Source of the DNA: JBLHGU01 sp047615875
GTDB lineage: Bacteria; Pseudomonadota; Gammaproteobacteria; Arenicellales; CAJQKF01
DNA length: 7,191 nucleotides
NCBI GenBank assembly: GCA_047615875.1
Contig: JBLHGU010000257.1
Location: 1 to 7,191, forward strand
Direction of reading: 5' to 3'
The translations under genes and the position numbers were made by a program. The notes beneath the pieces are model-generated. The model was not told where the DNA came from. It searched no databases and saw only the letters and a program-made list of their open reading frames with translations. This document shows, piece after piece, positions 1-5,973 of the stretch; within the stretch, counting starts at the first letter, position 1, and each line of letters opens with the position of its first letter.

Positions 1-23
1 AAGCCTGGTTAACTTACATCTAG
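1..23 (+). CDS. ilvE: Probable C-terminal end of branched-chain amino acid aminotransferase (partial)
   Basis: Only the last six codons (from base 3) and a TAG stop at 21-23 are inside the window; they read AWLTYI. IlvE proteins of Pseudomonas-type bacteria, as I remember them, often end in a similar W-L-T-x-V/I tail, and ilvE is the usual left neighbour of waaF in Pseudomonas-type genomes. The call is therefore an inference from six residues plus gene order. The other two forward frames give either a stop at 10-12 or a frame open into the next gene, so another ending is possible. Bases to the left would settle it. Confidence 0.4.
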
Positions 24-40
24 TATCAGGTACACCCCTT

Positions 41-253
41 ATGAGCAACACTTCCGACAGCCAGGACCCTGATCTTAGAACGCCCAACAGCAGCTTGCGT
101 CAGGATGTCAGTCAGGATGATTTACCTCTGCATTGTCCTATGCAGGGGATGAGCACCTGGGACTCGCATCCCAAGGTGTACATTCCTATCGAAGACACCG
201 GTAGTGCATTGTGCCCCTATTGCGGTACGTACTACGTTCTTAAAGACGCCTAA
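41..253 (+). CDS. CHCC-type zinc-finger domain protein (70 aa)
   Basis: A small, probably cytoplasmic protein of the zf-CHCC family (the domain also found in the mitochondrial complex I subunit NDUFS6). The first 27 or so residues are polar, low-complexity and probably disordered. The conserved part runs from about residue 28 to 67 and holds the likely zinc ligands C32, H43, C58 and C61, in the contexts LHCPMQGMSTWDSHP and ALCPYCGTYYVL. The ATG at 41 has a weak AGG at 28-30 as its only ribosome-binding match, but no other start fits before the domain. The stop is three bases before waaF, so the two are probably translationally coupled. Bacterial members are often found beside waaF or ilvE; their biochemical role is not established, and binding of a partner protein or nucleic acid is only a guess. 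Confidence 0.9.
   Translation: MSNTSDSQDPDLRTPNSSLRQDVSQDDLPLHCPMQGMSTWDSHPKVYIPIEDTGSALCPYCGTYYVLKDA
99..119 (+). repeat. Short direct repeat, GTCAGGATG twice
   Basis: The nonamer occurs at 99-107 and 111-119, as part of an approximate 12-base tandem unit encoding RQDV then SQDD in the polar N-terminal tail of the zinc-finger protein. The unit is a multiple of three, so a change in copy number would stay in frame. It probably reflects a small in-frame duplication in an unconstrained region. Confidence 0.6.
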
Positions 254-256
254 ATA

Positions 257-1282
257 ATGCCTGAAGCCGCGGCCGCTGAGTCGCGCATTCTGGTTGTCGG
301 TCCGTCCTGGGTCGGCGACATGGTTATGGCCCAAAGTCTGTTCAAGGCATTACACCAGCGCAGCCCGGGTTGCCATATTGGAGTTTTAGCACCAGCCTGG
401 ACAACTCCACTGCTGGCTCGCATGCCCGAAGTAGCAGAAGCTTTCCCTGCCGATCTTAGCCACGGCAAGTTAGGTATTGGAGAACGCCTAAGCCAGGCCC
501 GCAAGATTCGTCAGGCGGGCTACGACCAGGCTATCGTATTACCTCGCTCGCTGAAATCCTCTCTCGTACCGTGGCTGGCAAGAATTCCTCGACGCACGGC
601 CTATCTGGGTGAGATGCGTTATGGGCTGATCAATGATGTACGCCCACTGGCTAAAGATAGATTGCCCCTCAATGTACAACGCTTTGTGGCATTGGCTGCA
701 GAGCAAGGTGCTGATACCCCCGCCAATTACGAATTTCCCAGTCTGCAATCCGACCCTGTTGATGTAGAGGCTAGTTTAGCCCGACTCGGTCTTGAGCTTC
801 CGAGCCGACCTGTTTTAGGTCTGTGCCCCGGCGCCGAATACGGGCCAGCAAAACAATGGCCCGGGTCTCACTTCGCCGAGCTGGCGAAAATGGCTATTAA
901 AAAAGGCTTTTTGGTGTGGTTATTCGGATCGGATAAAGATCGAAATATTTGCCTGGAAATAGAACGATCAATAGCAGACGACGGCGCGAACCTTTGTGGA
1001 CGAACCAGTCTATCCGAGGCTATCGACCTGATGTCTGTTTGCCACACGGTGGTTAGCAATGACTCTGGGCTTATGCATGTCGCTGCAGCTCTGGGAAAGC
1101 CGGTAGTAGTGCTATATGGGTCATCCAGCCCAGGCTTCACGCCACCCTTATCAAAGCAAGCGCAAATTCTAAATCTGGAACTCGATTGCAGTCCGTGCTT
1201 TAAACGCGAATGTCCCTTGCAACACCTGAACTGTTTGACGAAAATCTCAGCACAGCAGGTTTACTCGCATATCGATCTTTAA
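257..1282 (+). CDS. waaF: Lipopolysaccharide heptosyltransferase II (GT9 family)
   Basis: Transfers the second L-glycero-D-manno-heptose from ADP-heptose onto heptose I of the LPS inner core, at the cytoplasmic face of the inner membrane. The 341-residue length is normal. Family motifs are clear: GPSWVGDMVMAQS near the N terminus (G15 to D21 region), APAWTTPLLARMPEV (45-59), GEMRYGLINDVR (118-129), PGAEYGPAKQWP (191-202, nucleotide-sugar binding region) and SNDSGLMHVAAA (267-278), followed by LYGSSSPGFTPPL (286-298). These match E. coli WaaF closely, with SPGFTPPL corresponding to its SPDFTPPL. A C-terminal cysteine cluster (C311, C314, C319, C326; CSPCFKRECPLQHLNCL) is absent from E. coli WaaF but, as I recall it, typical of Pseudomonas-type enzymes. 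The ATG lies three bases after the zinc-finger stop, with no strong ribosome-binding site, consistent with coupled translation. The first eight residues precede the usual start of the family fold. Confidence 0.97.
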   Translation: MPEAAAAESRILVVGPSWVGDMVMAQSLFKALHQRSPGCHIGVLAPAWTTPLLARMPEVAEAFPADLSHGKLGIGERLSQARKIRQAGYDQAIVLPRSLKSSLVPWLARIPRRTAYLGEMRYGLINDVRPLAKDRLPLNVQRFVALAAEQGADTPANYEFPSLQSDPVDVEASLARLGLELPSRPVLGLCPGAEYGPAKQWPGSHFAELAKMAIKKGFLVWLFGSDKDRNICLEIERSIADDGANLCGRTSLSEAIDLMSVCHTVVSNDSGLMHVAAALGKPVVVLYGSSSPGFTPPLSKQAQILNLELDCSPCFKRECPLQHLNCLTKISAQQVYSHIDL

Positions 1283-1346
1283 TCAGAAATCACTCACCCG
1301 CATATTTTGACTCGGGGTTGTCTGAGTACCCGCGTCACTAAGGGGG

Positions 1347-1352
1347 TATAAT
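1347..1352 (+). promoter_or_regulatory. Candidate -10 box TATAAT for the waaG-waaP fusion gene
   Basis: A perfect TATAAT stands in the intergenic region, about 108 bases before the chosen ATG. There is no good -35 box at 16-18 bases: the nearest TTG-containing hexamers (1307-1312 TTGACT and 1318-1323) are too far upstream. It is preceded by a run of G and lacks the extended TG motif. It may be a weak or activator-dependent sigma-70 promoter, or chance. Confidence 0.4.
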
Positions 1353-1361
1353 AGTTTTTTC

Positions 1362-1385
1362 TGTCAGCTACTCGTCAATCTGACA
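1362..1385 (+). other. Small inverted repeat in the leader
   Basis: TGTCAG at 1362-1367 can pair with CTGACA at 1380-1385 around a 12-base loop. It is followed by an A/T-rich stretch ending in five T (1391-1395). The stem is short and not GC-rich, so it is at best a weak terminator or pause hairpin. Confidence 0.3.
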
Positions 1386-1401
1386 AATAATTTTTACTCT
1401 A

Positions 1402-1441
1402 TCTGCCGAAGCCTGTTTACTCGGTAGAAAAACTTTTACCG
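1402..1441 (+). promoter_or_regulatory. Pair of mutually exclusive leader hairpins
   Basis: Bases 1402-1409 (TCTGCCGA) can pair with 1421-1428 (TCGGTAGA), eight pairs including one G-U, around an 11-base loop. The same right-hand arm can instead pair downstream: 1422-1429 with 1434-1441 (CGGTAGAA with TTTTACCG), again eight pairs with one G-U, around a four-base loop. Forming one hairpin excludes the other. The second ends 18 bases before the ATG at 1460. The shared arm contains CGGTAG, the core of the ops element read by the antiterminator RfaH in enterobacterial LPS operons, but the flanks do not match. A regulatory role is inference only. Confidence 0.3.
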
Positions 1442-1459
1442 TTGGGCCTTGAATTCACC

Positions 1460-3496
1460 ATGAAACTCGCCTTTTGCCTGTTCAAATACTTCCCCTACAG
1501 CGGGTTGTCGCGGGATTTTCTGCGTATATTATTAGAGGCTAAAAAGCGCGGCCATGATCCTCATGTATTTGTAGCCCAGTGGCAAGGTGAGCAGCCAACA
1601 GATATTCCAATAAATGTTATTCCGGCATTTCGCTGGATGAATCACGCCCAAAATGCCTCTTTTCACCGACAGTTGAAAAAACGCATAAAGGATGATTCTT
1701 TTGATGCAGTGATCGGTTTTAACAAAATGCCCGATATGGACATCTATTATGGCGCAGACTTTTGTTATATCGGTCGTGCAGTGCCACGATACAGTCCGCT
1801 TTATCGACTCACACCGCGCTTTCACCATTTTTATACATTTGAACGAGCAGTGTTCAGTGCACAAAAGTCGACCCTTATTCTGAGCCTTTCAGAACGTGAG
1901 AAAGGCGTTTATCAGCAATTTTATGGCACCCCTGAAAGTCGTTTCCAGATTTTGCCGCCAACACTCGATGCCACTCGATGCATGCCAGAGGACCCGAAGT
2001 CTGTACGCAAAACTATGCGTGGTACTTTTGGTATAGGTGAAGATGATTTTCTACTGTTATTCGTCGGTTCGGGATTCAAAACCAAAGGCCTGGACCGCGC
2101 CATACTGGCCCTGAAGTCGTTGCCAGATGAATTACGCAGCCGCAGCCAGATGTTAGTCGTGGGCCAGGATAATCCACAATACTATCAACGACTTACCAGG
2201 AGCAACAAAGTTCAGGACCGCGTGCACTTTTTAGGCGGCCGCTCTGATATTCCGGAAATCCTGGCCTCTGGCGACATCCTGTTACATCCGGCCTACAGTG
2301 AGAATACCGGCACTATATTGCTGGAAGCATTAACCGCAGGCTTACCTGTGTTAACTACCGACGTGTGTGGTTACGCACCGCACATTTCACAGGCTAAAGC
2401 CGGCTTTGTTTTGCGCTCACCATTCGACCAGGAAACTCTCAATCTGAAATTGCACGAGATGTTGTTGTCCGATGAGAAATTAGCCTGGAGTGTTAACGGC
2501 AAAACCTATGGCGATAATCCCGATCTCTATAAAATGCCAGAAACCGCTATCAACTTGATAGAAGAATGGCATTTGACCCACAAATCCAAACCGTCCCGCC
2601 ATGTTGTCGAAACGCCCGAGGGTGCAAGCCTTTATATGCGTGATGATTTAAAAGCCAGGCTCCACGCACCCTCCGGCCTGGATGATGTTATGTCTATAGA
2701 TGGTGAGGTTTTCCGTCAGGCACCAGGCCGCAGAACAGTCCGGTTAACACGAGATAACAAGAGCTACTTTCTGAAGACCCACACCGGTGTTGGCTGGCAG
2801 GAAATAATGAAAAACCTGCTCTATTTTCGACTCCCTGTACTCGGTGCGATGAATGAATGGCATGGCGTTCACCATCTGCATCGGCTGGGGTTGGAAACGC
2901 TGAATATAGCCGGTTATGGAACAACCAGCGGCAACCCCGCTACACGCCGCTCGTTTATTGTCACGGATGAAATTGCTAATAGCATCAGCCTAGAAGATTT
3001 TTGTGAACGCTGGAAAAGCTCTCCACCGACTAGTGTTAAGGATATTCGTTTCAAACGTTGGTTAATTGACAGGCTGGCCCACATATCCCGCGATATTCAC
3101 AATAGTGGTGCCAATCATCGTGATTATTATCTTTGCCATTTTTTACTGCAAAGAGACGGTGACCCGGAAGAGCTAAGCCCGGAGAACAGTCGCCTATTTC
3201 TGATTGATTTGCATCGTATGCAACTGCGTCGTCGTACTCCGGTGCGTTGGGCCGTAAAAGACATTTCCGGTTTGCGTTATTCCAGCATGGATCTGAATTT
3301 AACCCGCCGCGATATTTATCGTTTTCTGCGTATTTATCGGGGCAAGCCATTGCGTCAGATTCTAAGCAAGGAATGGTTGTTCTGGAGACGTGTCGAATCC
3401 CGTGCGAAAAACTTGTATCAGGCGGAAAGGCGTCGCGCCCAGCTTAGAGCTTTGTCTGATCCAACAGGTATACGCCCTCGCTCAACCCAACCATAA
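1460..3496 (+). CDS. Fused LPS glycosyltransferase (WaaG-like) and core heptose kinase (WaaP-like)
   Basis: A 678-residue protein counted from the ATG at 1460. Residues 1 to about 370 are a GT4-family GT-B glycosyltransferase closely resembling E. coli WaaG (start MKLAFCLFKYFPYSGLSRDF; VIGFNKMPDMDIYYGADFCY; LLHPAYSENTGTILLEALTAGLP is split here as LLHPAYSENTG and LLEALTAGLP). The EX7E donor-site glutamates are E281 and E289, at the same numbers as in E. coli WaaG. After a short linker, about residues 390-665 match WaaP/RfaP: KSYFLK (K439), KNLLYFRLPVLGA, SFIVTDE, NHRDYYLCHFLL (catalytic D555) and FLIDLHR (metal-binding D583). The expected reactions are transfer of the first outer-core sugar to heptose II and ATP-dependent phosphorylation of heptose I, in the cytoplasm at the inner membrane. 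The tail is arginine-rich. A TTG at 1442 would add six residues (MGLEFT), but the ATG coincides with the start of WaaG homologues; neither has a good ribosome-binding site. Both active sites look intact. In E. coli and Pseudomonas these are two separate genes. Confidence 0.93.
   Translation: MKLAFCLFKYFPYSGLSRDFLRILLEAKKRGHDPHVFVAQWQGEQPTDIPINVIPAFRWMNHAQNASFHRQLKKRIKDDSFDAVIGFNKMPDMDIYYGADFCYIGRAVPRYSPLYRLTPRFHHFYTFERAVFSAQKSTLILSLSEREKGVYQQFYGTPESRFQILPPTLDATRCMPEDPKSVRKTMRGTFGIGEDDFLLLFVGSGFKTKGLDRAILALKSLPDELRSRSQMLVVGQDNPQYYQRLTRSNKVQDRVHFLGGRSDIPEILASGDILLHPAYSENTGTILLEALTAGLPVLTTDVCGYAPHISQAKAGFVLRSPFDQETLNLKLHEMLLSDEKLAWSVNGKTYGDNPDLYKMPETAINLIEEWHLTHKSKPSRHVVETPEGASLYMRDDLKARLHAPSGLDDVMSIDGEVFRQAPGRRTVRLTRDNKSYFLKTHTGVGWQEIMKNLLYFRLPVLGAMNEWHGVHHLHRLGLETLNIAGYGTTSGNPATRRSFIVTDEIANSISLEDFCERWKSSPPTSVKDIRFKRWLIDRLAHISRDIHNSGANHRDYYLCHFLLQRDGDPEELSPENSRLFLIDLHRMQLRRRTPVRWAVKDISGLRYSSMDLNLTRRDIYRFLRIYRGKPLRQILSKEWLFWRRVESRAKNLYQAERRRAQLRALSDPTGIRPRSTQP
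1962..1981 (+). repeat. Perfect 10-base tandem repeat inside the glycosyltransferase region
   Basis: CACTCGATGC occurs twice back to back (1962-1971 and 1972-1981). The unit is not a multiple of three, so the two copies are read in different frames and gain or loss of one would shift the frame of the fusion gene. Alignment by eye with E. coli WaaG through this stretch (after QILPP) needs at most a one-residue length difference, so the current reading frame appears correct. Confidence 0.7.
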
Positions 3497-3513
3497 CTGC
3501 ATAGAATTATTGC

Positions 3514-4263
3514 GTGAAAACCGGTCATTCACTGTTTGGCGCATACAGCCAGCATGAGTTCATGCTGCGCGATGACACCAGAGTATTAAAATTTCAGAAT
3601 CGTTTGTTTCGTTGTGAGTTAGTGGCTCGCTATGACACGCCGGCACTGCGCACTTTGCTATTGAATCTGGACCGCGAAATCCAGCAAGGTAGCTTTACTG
3701 AGCTTAAGCATGACGGCACGACTACCGTGGGCTTCACCTCCCGCGATGGGCGTAAACTGCTAATCAAGCGCTACAACACGAAAAATACCTGGCATGCTAT
3801 ACGCCGTTTAGTACGCCGATCCCGTGCAGAGAACTGCTTCGAGAAAGCCCGGTTGCTACGCAAGTCCGGCATCAACACCCCCGCTCCTATCGCCATGGTG
3901 GAGCAACGCTTGGGATCGCTGAGGGGTCGGTCCTGGTTTATTTCAGAATTTGTCGAAGGTCCCTCTTGCCTCGATTTCATTCACAATGATGCCTCACCAA
4001 CCGAAGCACGCAATGTTGCAAGTCATCTCGAATGGTCATTTCGCAAACTGTCCAAACTAAAAATAAGTCACGGTGATATGAAGGCAACCAATATTATATT
4101 GCGTAATAACCGTGCACCATGGCTTATCGATCTGGACGGTATGCGCCAACATAAGTCAGACGCGACATTCGAAATTGCCCGCAAAAAGGATCGCGCCCGT
4201 TTTTTGCAAAACTGGCAAAGTGATGCCAGAATTTCCGGTTGGTTTGAGCGCATTACCTGGTAG
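3514..4263 (+). CDS. Lipopolysaccharide kinase family protein (WaaP/InaA/WapQ-like)
   Basis: A 249-residue protein kinase-fold enzyme, probably cytoplasmic, likely acting on LPS core or Kdo. Visible landmarks in order: lysine K85 in KLLIKRYN (ATP binding), E110 in the following helix, a hinge-like segment WFISEFVEG (141-149), the catalytic loop HGDMKATNIIL with H186, D188 and N193, and the metal-binding LIDLDG (D206). These are the LPS kinase/InaA-type features, and the catalytic set is complete. It starts with GTG 17 bases after the fusion gene stop. A later ATG at 3562 (residue 17) is an alternative, and neither is preceded by a clear ribosome-binding site. Kinase-like genes such as wapQ follow waaP in Pseudomonas, so phosphorylation of a second heptose position is plausible, but the substrate cannot be read from sequence. 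The basic patch RRLVRRSR (97-104) may help membrane or LPS binding. Confidence 0.85.
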   Translation: MKTGHSLFGAYSQHEFMLRDDTRVLKFQNRLFRCELVARYDTPALRTLLLNLDREIQQGSFTELKHDGTTTVGFTSRDGRKLLIKRYNTKNTWHAIRRLVRRSRAENCFEKARLLRKSGINTPAPIAMVEQRLGSLRGRSWFISEFVEGPSCLDFIHNDASPTEARNVASHLEWSFRKLSKLKISHGDMKATNIILRNNRAPWLIDLDGMRQHKSDATFEIARKKDRARFLQNWQSDARISGWFERITW

Positions 4264-4267
4264 GAAA
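4262..4267 (+). promoter_or_regulatory. Ribosome-binding site of the creatininase-family gene
   Basis: AGGAAA overlaps the TAG stop of the preceding kinase gene and lies five bases before the ATG at 4273. It is the clearest Shine-Dalgarno match in the window and fixes the start. The overlap with the stop favours coupled translation of the two genes. Confidence 0.7.
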
Positions 4268-4272
4268 ACGAT

Positions 4273-4986
4273 ATGAGCCTGGGTCAATTTGTTGCAGATT
4301 TGAGCTGGACTGATCTGGAAGCCTGTATACAATCAGGCCATTCTGCCATTCTCCCTATCGGTGCGCAAAGTAAAGAGCACGGCAAACACTTGCCATTGTC
4401 CACGGACGCCATACAGGTTGAATGGGTATGTCGCCAATTGGTCTGTGATTATTCAGTATTGATTTGGCCGACTATCGCTTATGGATACTATCCGGCGTTT
4501 ACTGATTTTCCGGGCCACAGCAGCCTAAGCCAGCAAACATTCAAACTTCAGCTCGAAGAAGTCTGTCAGTCTATTTTGCACAATGGTCACTCCTGTTGTT
4601 TTCTGCTTAACAGTGGCATCAGTACCATCGCAACGGTTGACCAGCTGGCATCTTCCACCAAAAATATTAAGGCCATTCATATCTATTCGGGCAAACGTTT
4701 CCAACAAGCTGTAAAAGATTGTAGTACTCAACACGGTGGCGGACATGCAGACGAGGTAGAAACATCGATCATGTTGCATATTGCACCGGATAAAGTCCGT
4801 CAGGAGCTATCAGTTAACGAATCTAGTACTGTTTTCAGACCAGGCCCACTGAATCGGCATAACGCTGATGCGGATAATTACACGGCCTCTGGTGCCATGG
4901 GTAACCCCACACTGGCAACGGCTCTAAAAGGTCAATTATTAGTTGCTGCCATGCTTGAGGATGTCCGTGAACAATTGGCCTCATGA
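4273..4986 (+). CDS. Creatininase-family amidohydrolase-like protein
   Basis: A 237-residue protein with the creatininase fold; characterised family members hydrolyse cyclic amides or peptide-type bonds with two metal ions (creatininase, MftE). Matching segments are ILPIGAQSKEHGKHLPLSTD (E35, H36, D45), the GYYPAFTDFPGHSSL region (71-85), and GGGHADEVETSIML (H158, E163). Two differences stand out. The first motif reads K-E-H-G, with glutamate next to the histidine, instead of the common E-x-H-G. The usual NGHGGN motif, whose histidine binds metal, is replaced by NSGIST (113-118). An NGH at 104-106 lies before the strand and does not align with it. From memory, a subgroup with KEHG and N-T-G-x-S-T exists, so this may be a distinct subfamily and not a decayed gene. 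Substrate unknown. It is downstream of the LPS kinases with a good ribosome-binding site. Confidence 0.85.
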   Translation: MSLGQFVADLSWTDLEACIQSGHSAILPIGAQSKEHGKHLPLSTDAIQVEWVCRQLVCDYSVLIWPTIAYGYYPAFTDFPGHSSLSQQTFKLQLEEVCQSILHNGHSCCFLLNSGISTIATVDQLASSTKNIKAIHIYSGKRFQQAVKDCSTQHGGGHADEVETSIMLHIAPDKVRQELSVNESSTVFRPGPLNRHNADADNYTASGAMGNPTLATALKGQLLVAAMLEDVREQLAS

Positions 4987-4988
4987 TT

Positions 4989-4994
4989 TATAAT
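4989..4994 (+). promoter_or_regulatory. Candidate -10 box before the deacetylase-family gene
   Basis: A perfect TATAAT begins three bases after the creatininase-family stop and 37 bases before the next ATG. The hexamers at 16-18 bases upstream do not resemble TTGACA. It could give the last two + strand genes separate expression, but an A/T-rich chance match in a 39-base gap is as likely. Confidence 0.3.
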
Positions 4995-5025
4995 AAGATC
5001 CAATTCAGACCCAATAGTCATTGAT

Positions 5026-5973
5026 ATGCCAAACACCGCCTTCCTCTACGATCCACGTTTTCTACAACACGATACGGGCCAGGGCCACCCTGAGAGATCC
5101 TCTCGATTGAGCCATGCTATAGAGTTTTTACAGCAACGCCCATACTTTGACTCGCTACAACAAGTTGCTCCTGCGCCCTGTGCCGAACAATGGATAGAAA
5201 CCATTCACAGTGGTGATTACATTAACCGCACCAAACAGGCCTGCAACGATGGAGTTAGCTATATAGATTCACCGGATGTTGCTGTTTGCAGTTCATCCTG
5301 GGATGTTGCTAATCTTGCGGTAGGAGGGGTATTGGCCATAGCTGATGCGGTGATTGGCGGTGAGGTGCAAAATGGTTTCGCCATGATTCGCCCACCGGGA
5401 CACCATGCTGAACATGACACTGCCCTGGGGTTTTGTCTGTTTAACAACGTCGCCATTACCGCACGTTATTTGCAGGCTTTTCATGGTCTCGAAAGAATTC
5501 TGATTCTGGATTGGGATGTTCACCACGGTAATGGTACACAGCACTCCTTCGAATCAGATGATTCGGTCATGTATATCTCTTTGCATCAATATCCTTTCTA
5601 TCCTGGTAGTGGCGCGTGGTCTGAAACCGGTATTGGCAAAGGCCTGGGTGCTACAGTTAACTGCCCGATGAACGCTGGTGCGGGTAACGCAGAGTATGAG
5701 CAGGCTTTTAAGGAACGTATATTTCCAGCTATACATTCTTTTAAACCCGATGCCGTATTGTTATCCGCAGGCTTTGATGCCCATGGTCAGGACCCATTGG
5801 GTGCCATAAATCTAACTACGGATTTCTATCATTGGATGACAGTTAGAATGAAAGAGATTGCCGATCAATATTGCCAGGGCAGAATTATCTCTATGCTTGA
5901 AGGTGGTTATGATCTTTTGGCATTGGCAAGTTGTATCGATACGCACATAGAGACTCTTTCACAGCATGACTGA
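5026..5973 (+). CDS. Histone deacetylase family protein (zinc-dependent amidohydrolase, class II type)
   Basis: A 315-residue single-domain member of the arginase/deacetylase fold. Bacterial relatives (acetylpolyamine amidohydrolases, HDAH, AcuC) remove acetyl groups from amines or lysines. Motifs in order: FLYDPRFLQHDTGQGHPE (6-23), IRPPGHHAE with the paired catalytic H126 and H127, GFCLFNNVA (135-143), LDWDVHHGNGTQ with zinc ligands D164 and H166, SLHQYPFYPGSG (185-196), SAGFDAH with zinc ligand D251, and EGGYDL with the transition-state tyrosine Y295. All catalytic residues are present. The GHPERSSRL and GGY forms resemble class II enzymes. The substrate is not evident; as bacteria lack histones, a polyamine, an acetylated protein or an N-acetyl sugar or metabolite are options. 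It starts 39 bases after the preceding gene without a clear ribosome-binding site, and overlaps the next gene by eight bases. Confidence 0.95.
   Translation: MPNTAFLYDPRFLQHDTGQGHPERSSRLSHAIEFLQQRPYFDSLQQVAPAPCAEQWIETIHSGDYINRTKQACNDGVSYIDSPDVAVCSSSWDVANLAVGGVLAIADAVIGGEVQNGFAMIRPPGHHAEHDTALGFCLFNNVAITARYLQAFHGLERILILDWDVHHGNGTQHSFESDDSVMYISLHQYPFYPGSGAWSETGIGKGLGATVNCPMNAGAGNAEYEQAFKERIFPAIHSFKPDAVLLSAGFDAHGQDPLGAINLTTDFYHWMTVRMKEIADQYCQGRIISMLEGGYDLLALASCIDTHIETLSQHD

Larger units (their letters stand above)
1283..1459 (+). other. Intergenic region and probable leader before the waaG-waaP fusion gene
   Basis: This 177-base gap is the longest non-coding stretch in the window. It contains an imperfect inverted repeat (1309-1316 with 1329-1336), a perfect TATAAT (1347-1352), and three more potential hairpins between 1362 and 1441. 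If transcription starts about seven bases after the TATAAT, the message has a leader of roughly 100 bases. No small gene, strong ribosome-binding site or strong rho-independent terminator is visible, so read-through from waaF remains possible. Confidence 0.6.

Noticed and set aside
1309..1336. Imperfect inverted repeat after waaF as a rho-independent terminator
   Set aside because: The stem (GACTCGGG with CCCGCGTC) has an internal mismatch and a 12-base loop, and is followed by CACTAAGGGGG, not a T-run.
1442..1459. TTG start that would extend the fusion protein by six residues
   Set aside because: The ATG at 1460 coincides with the start of WaaG homologues (MKLAFCLFKYFP), and the TTG has no ribosome-binding site and overlaps the end of a potential hairpin region.
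1532..1864. 110-codon open frame on the - strand
   Set aside because: It lies entirely inside the well-supported glycosyltransferase region, has no recognisable domain and no ribosome-binding site; it is a shadow of the + strand gene.
3247..3447. Second + strand frame inside the kinase domain (66 codons)
   Set aside because: It overlaps the conserved C-terminal kinase sequence in another frame, and its product has no recognisable features.
4579..4587. NGH tripeptide in the creatininase-family protein as the missing NGHGGN motif
   Set aside because: It sits about nine residues before the expected position, ahead of the hydrophobic strand CCFLLN; the strand-following motif is NSGIST, so the match looks coincidental.
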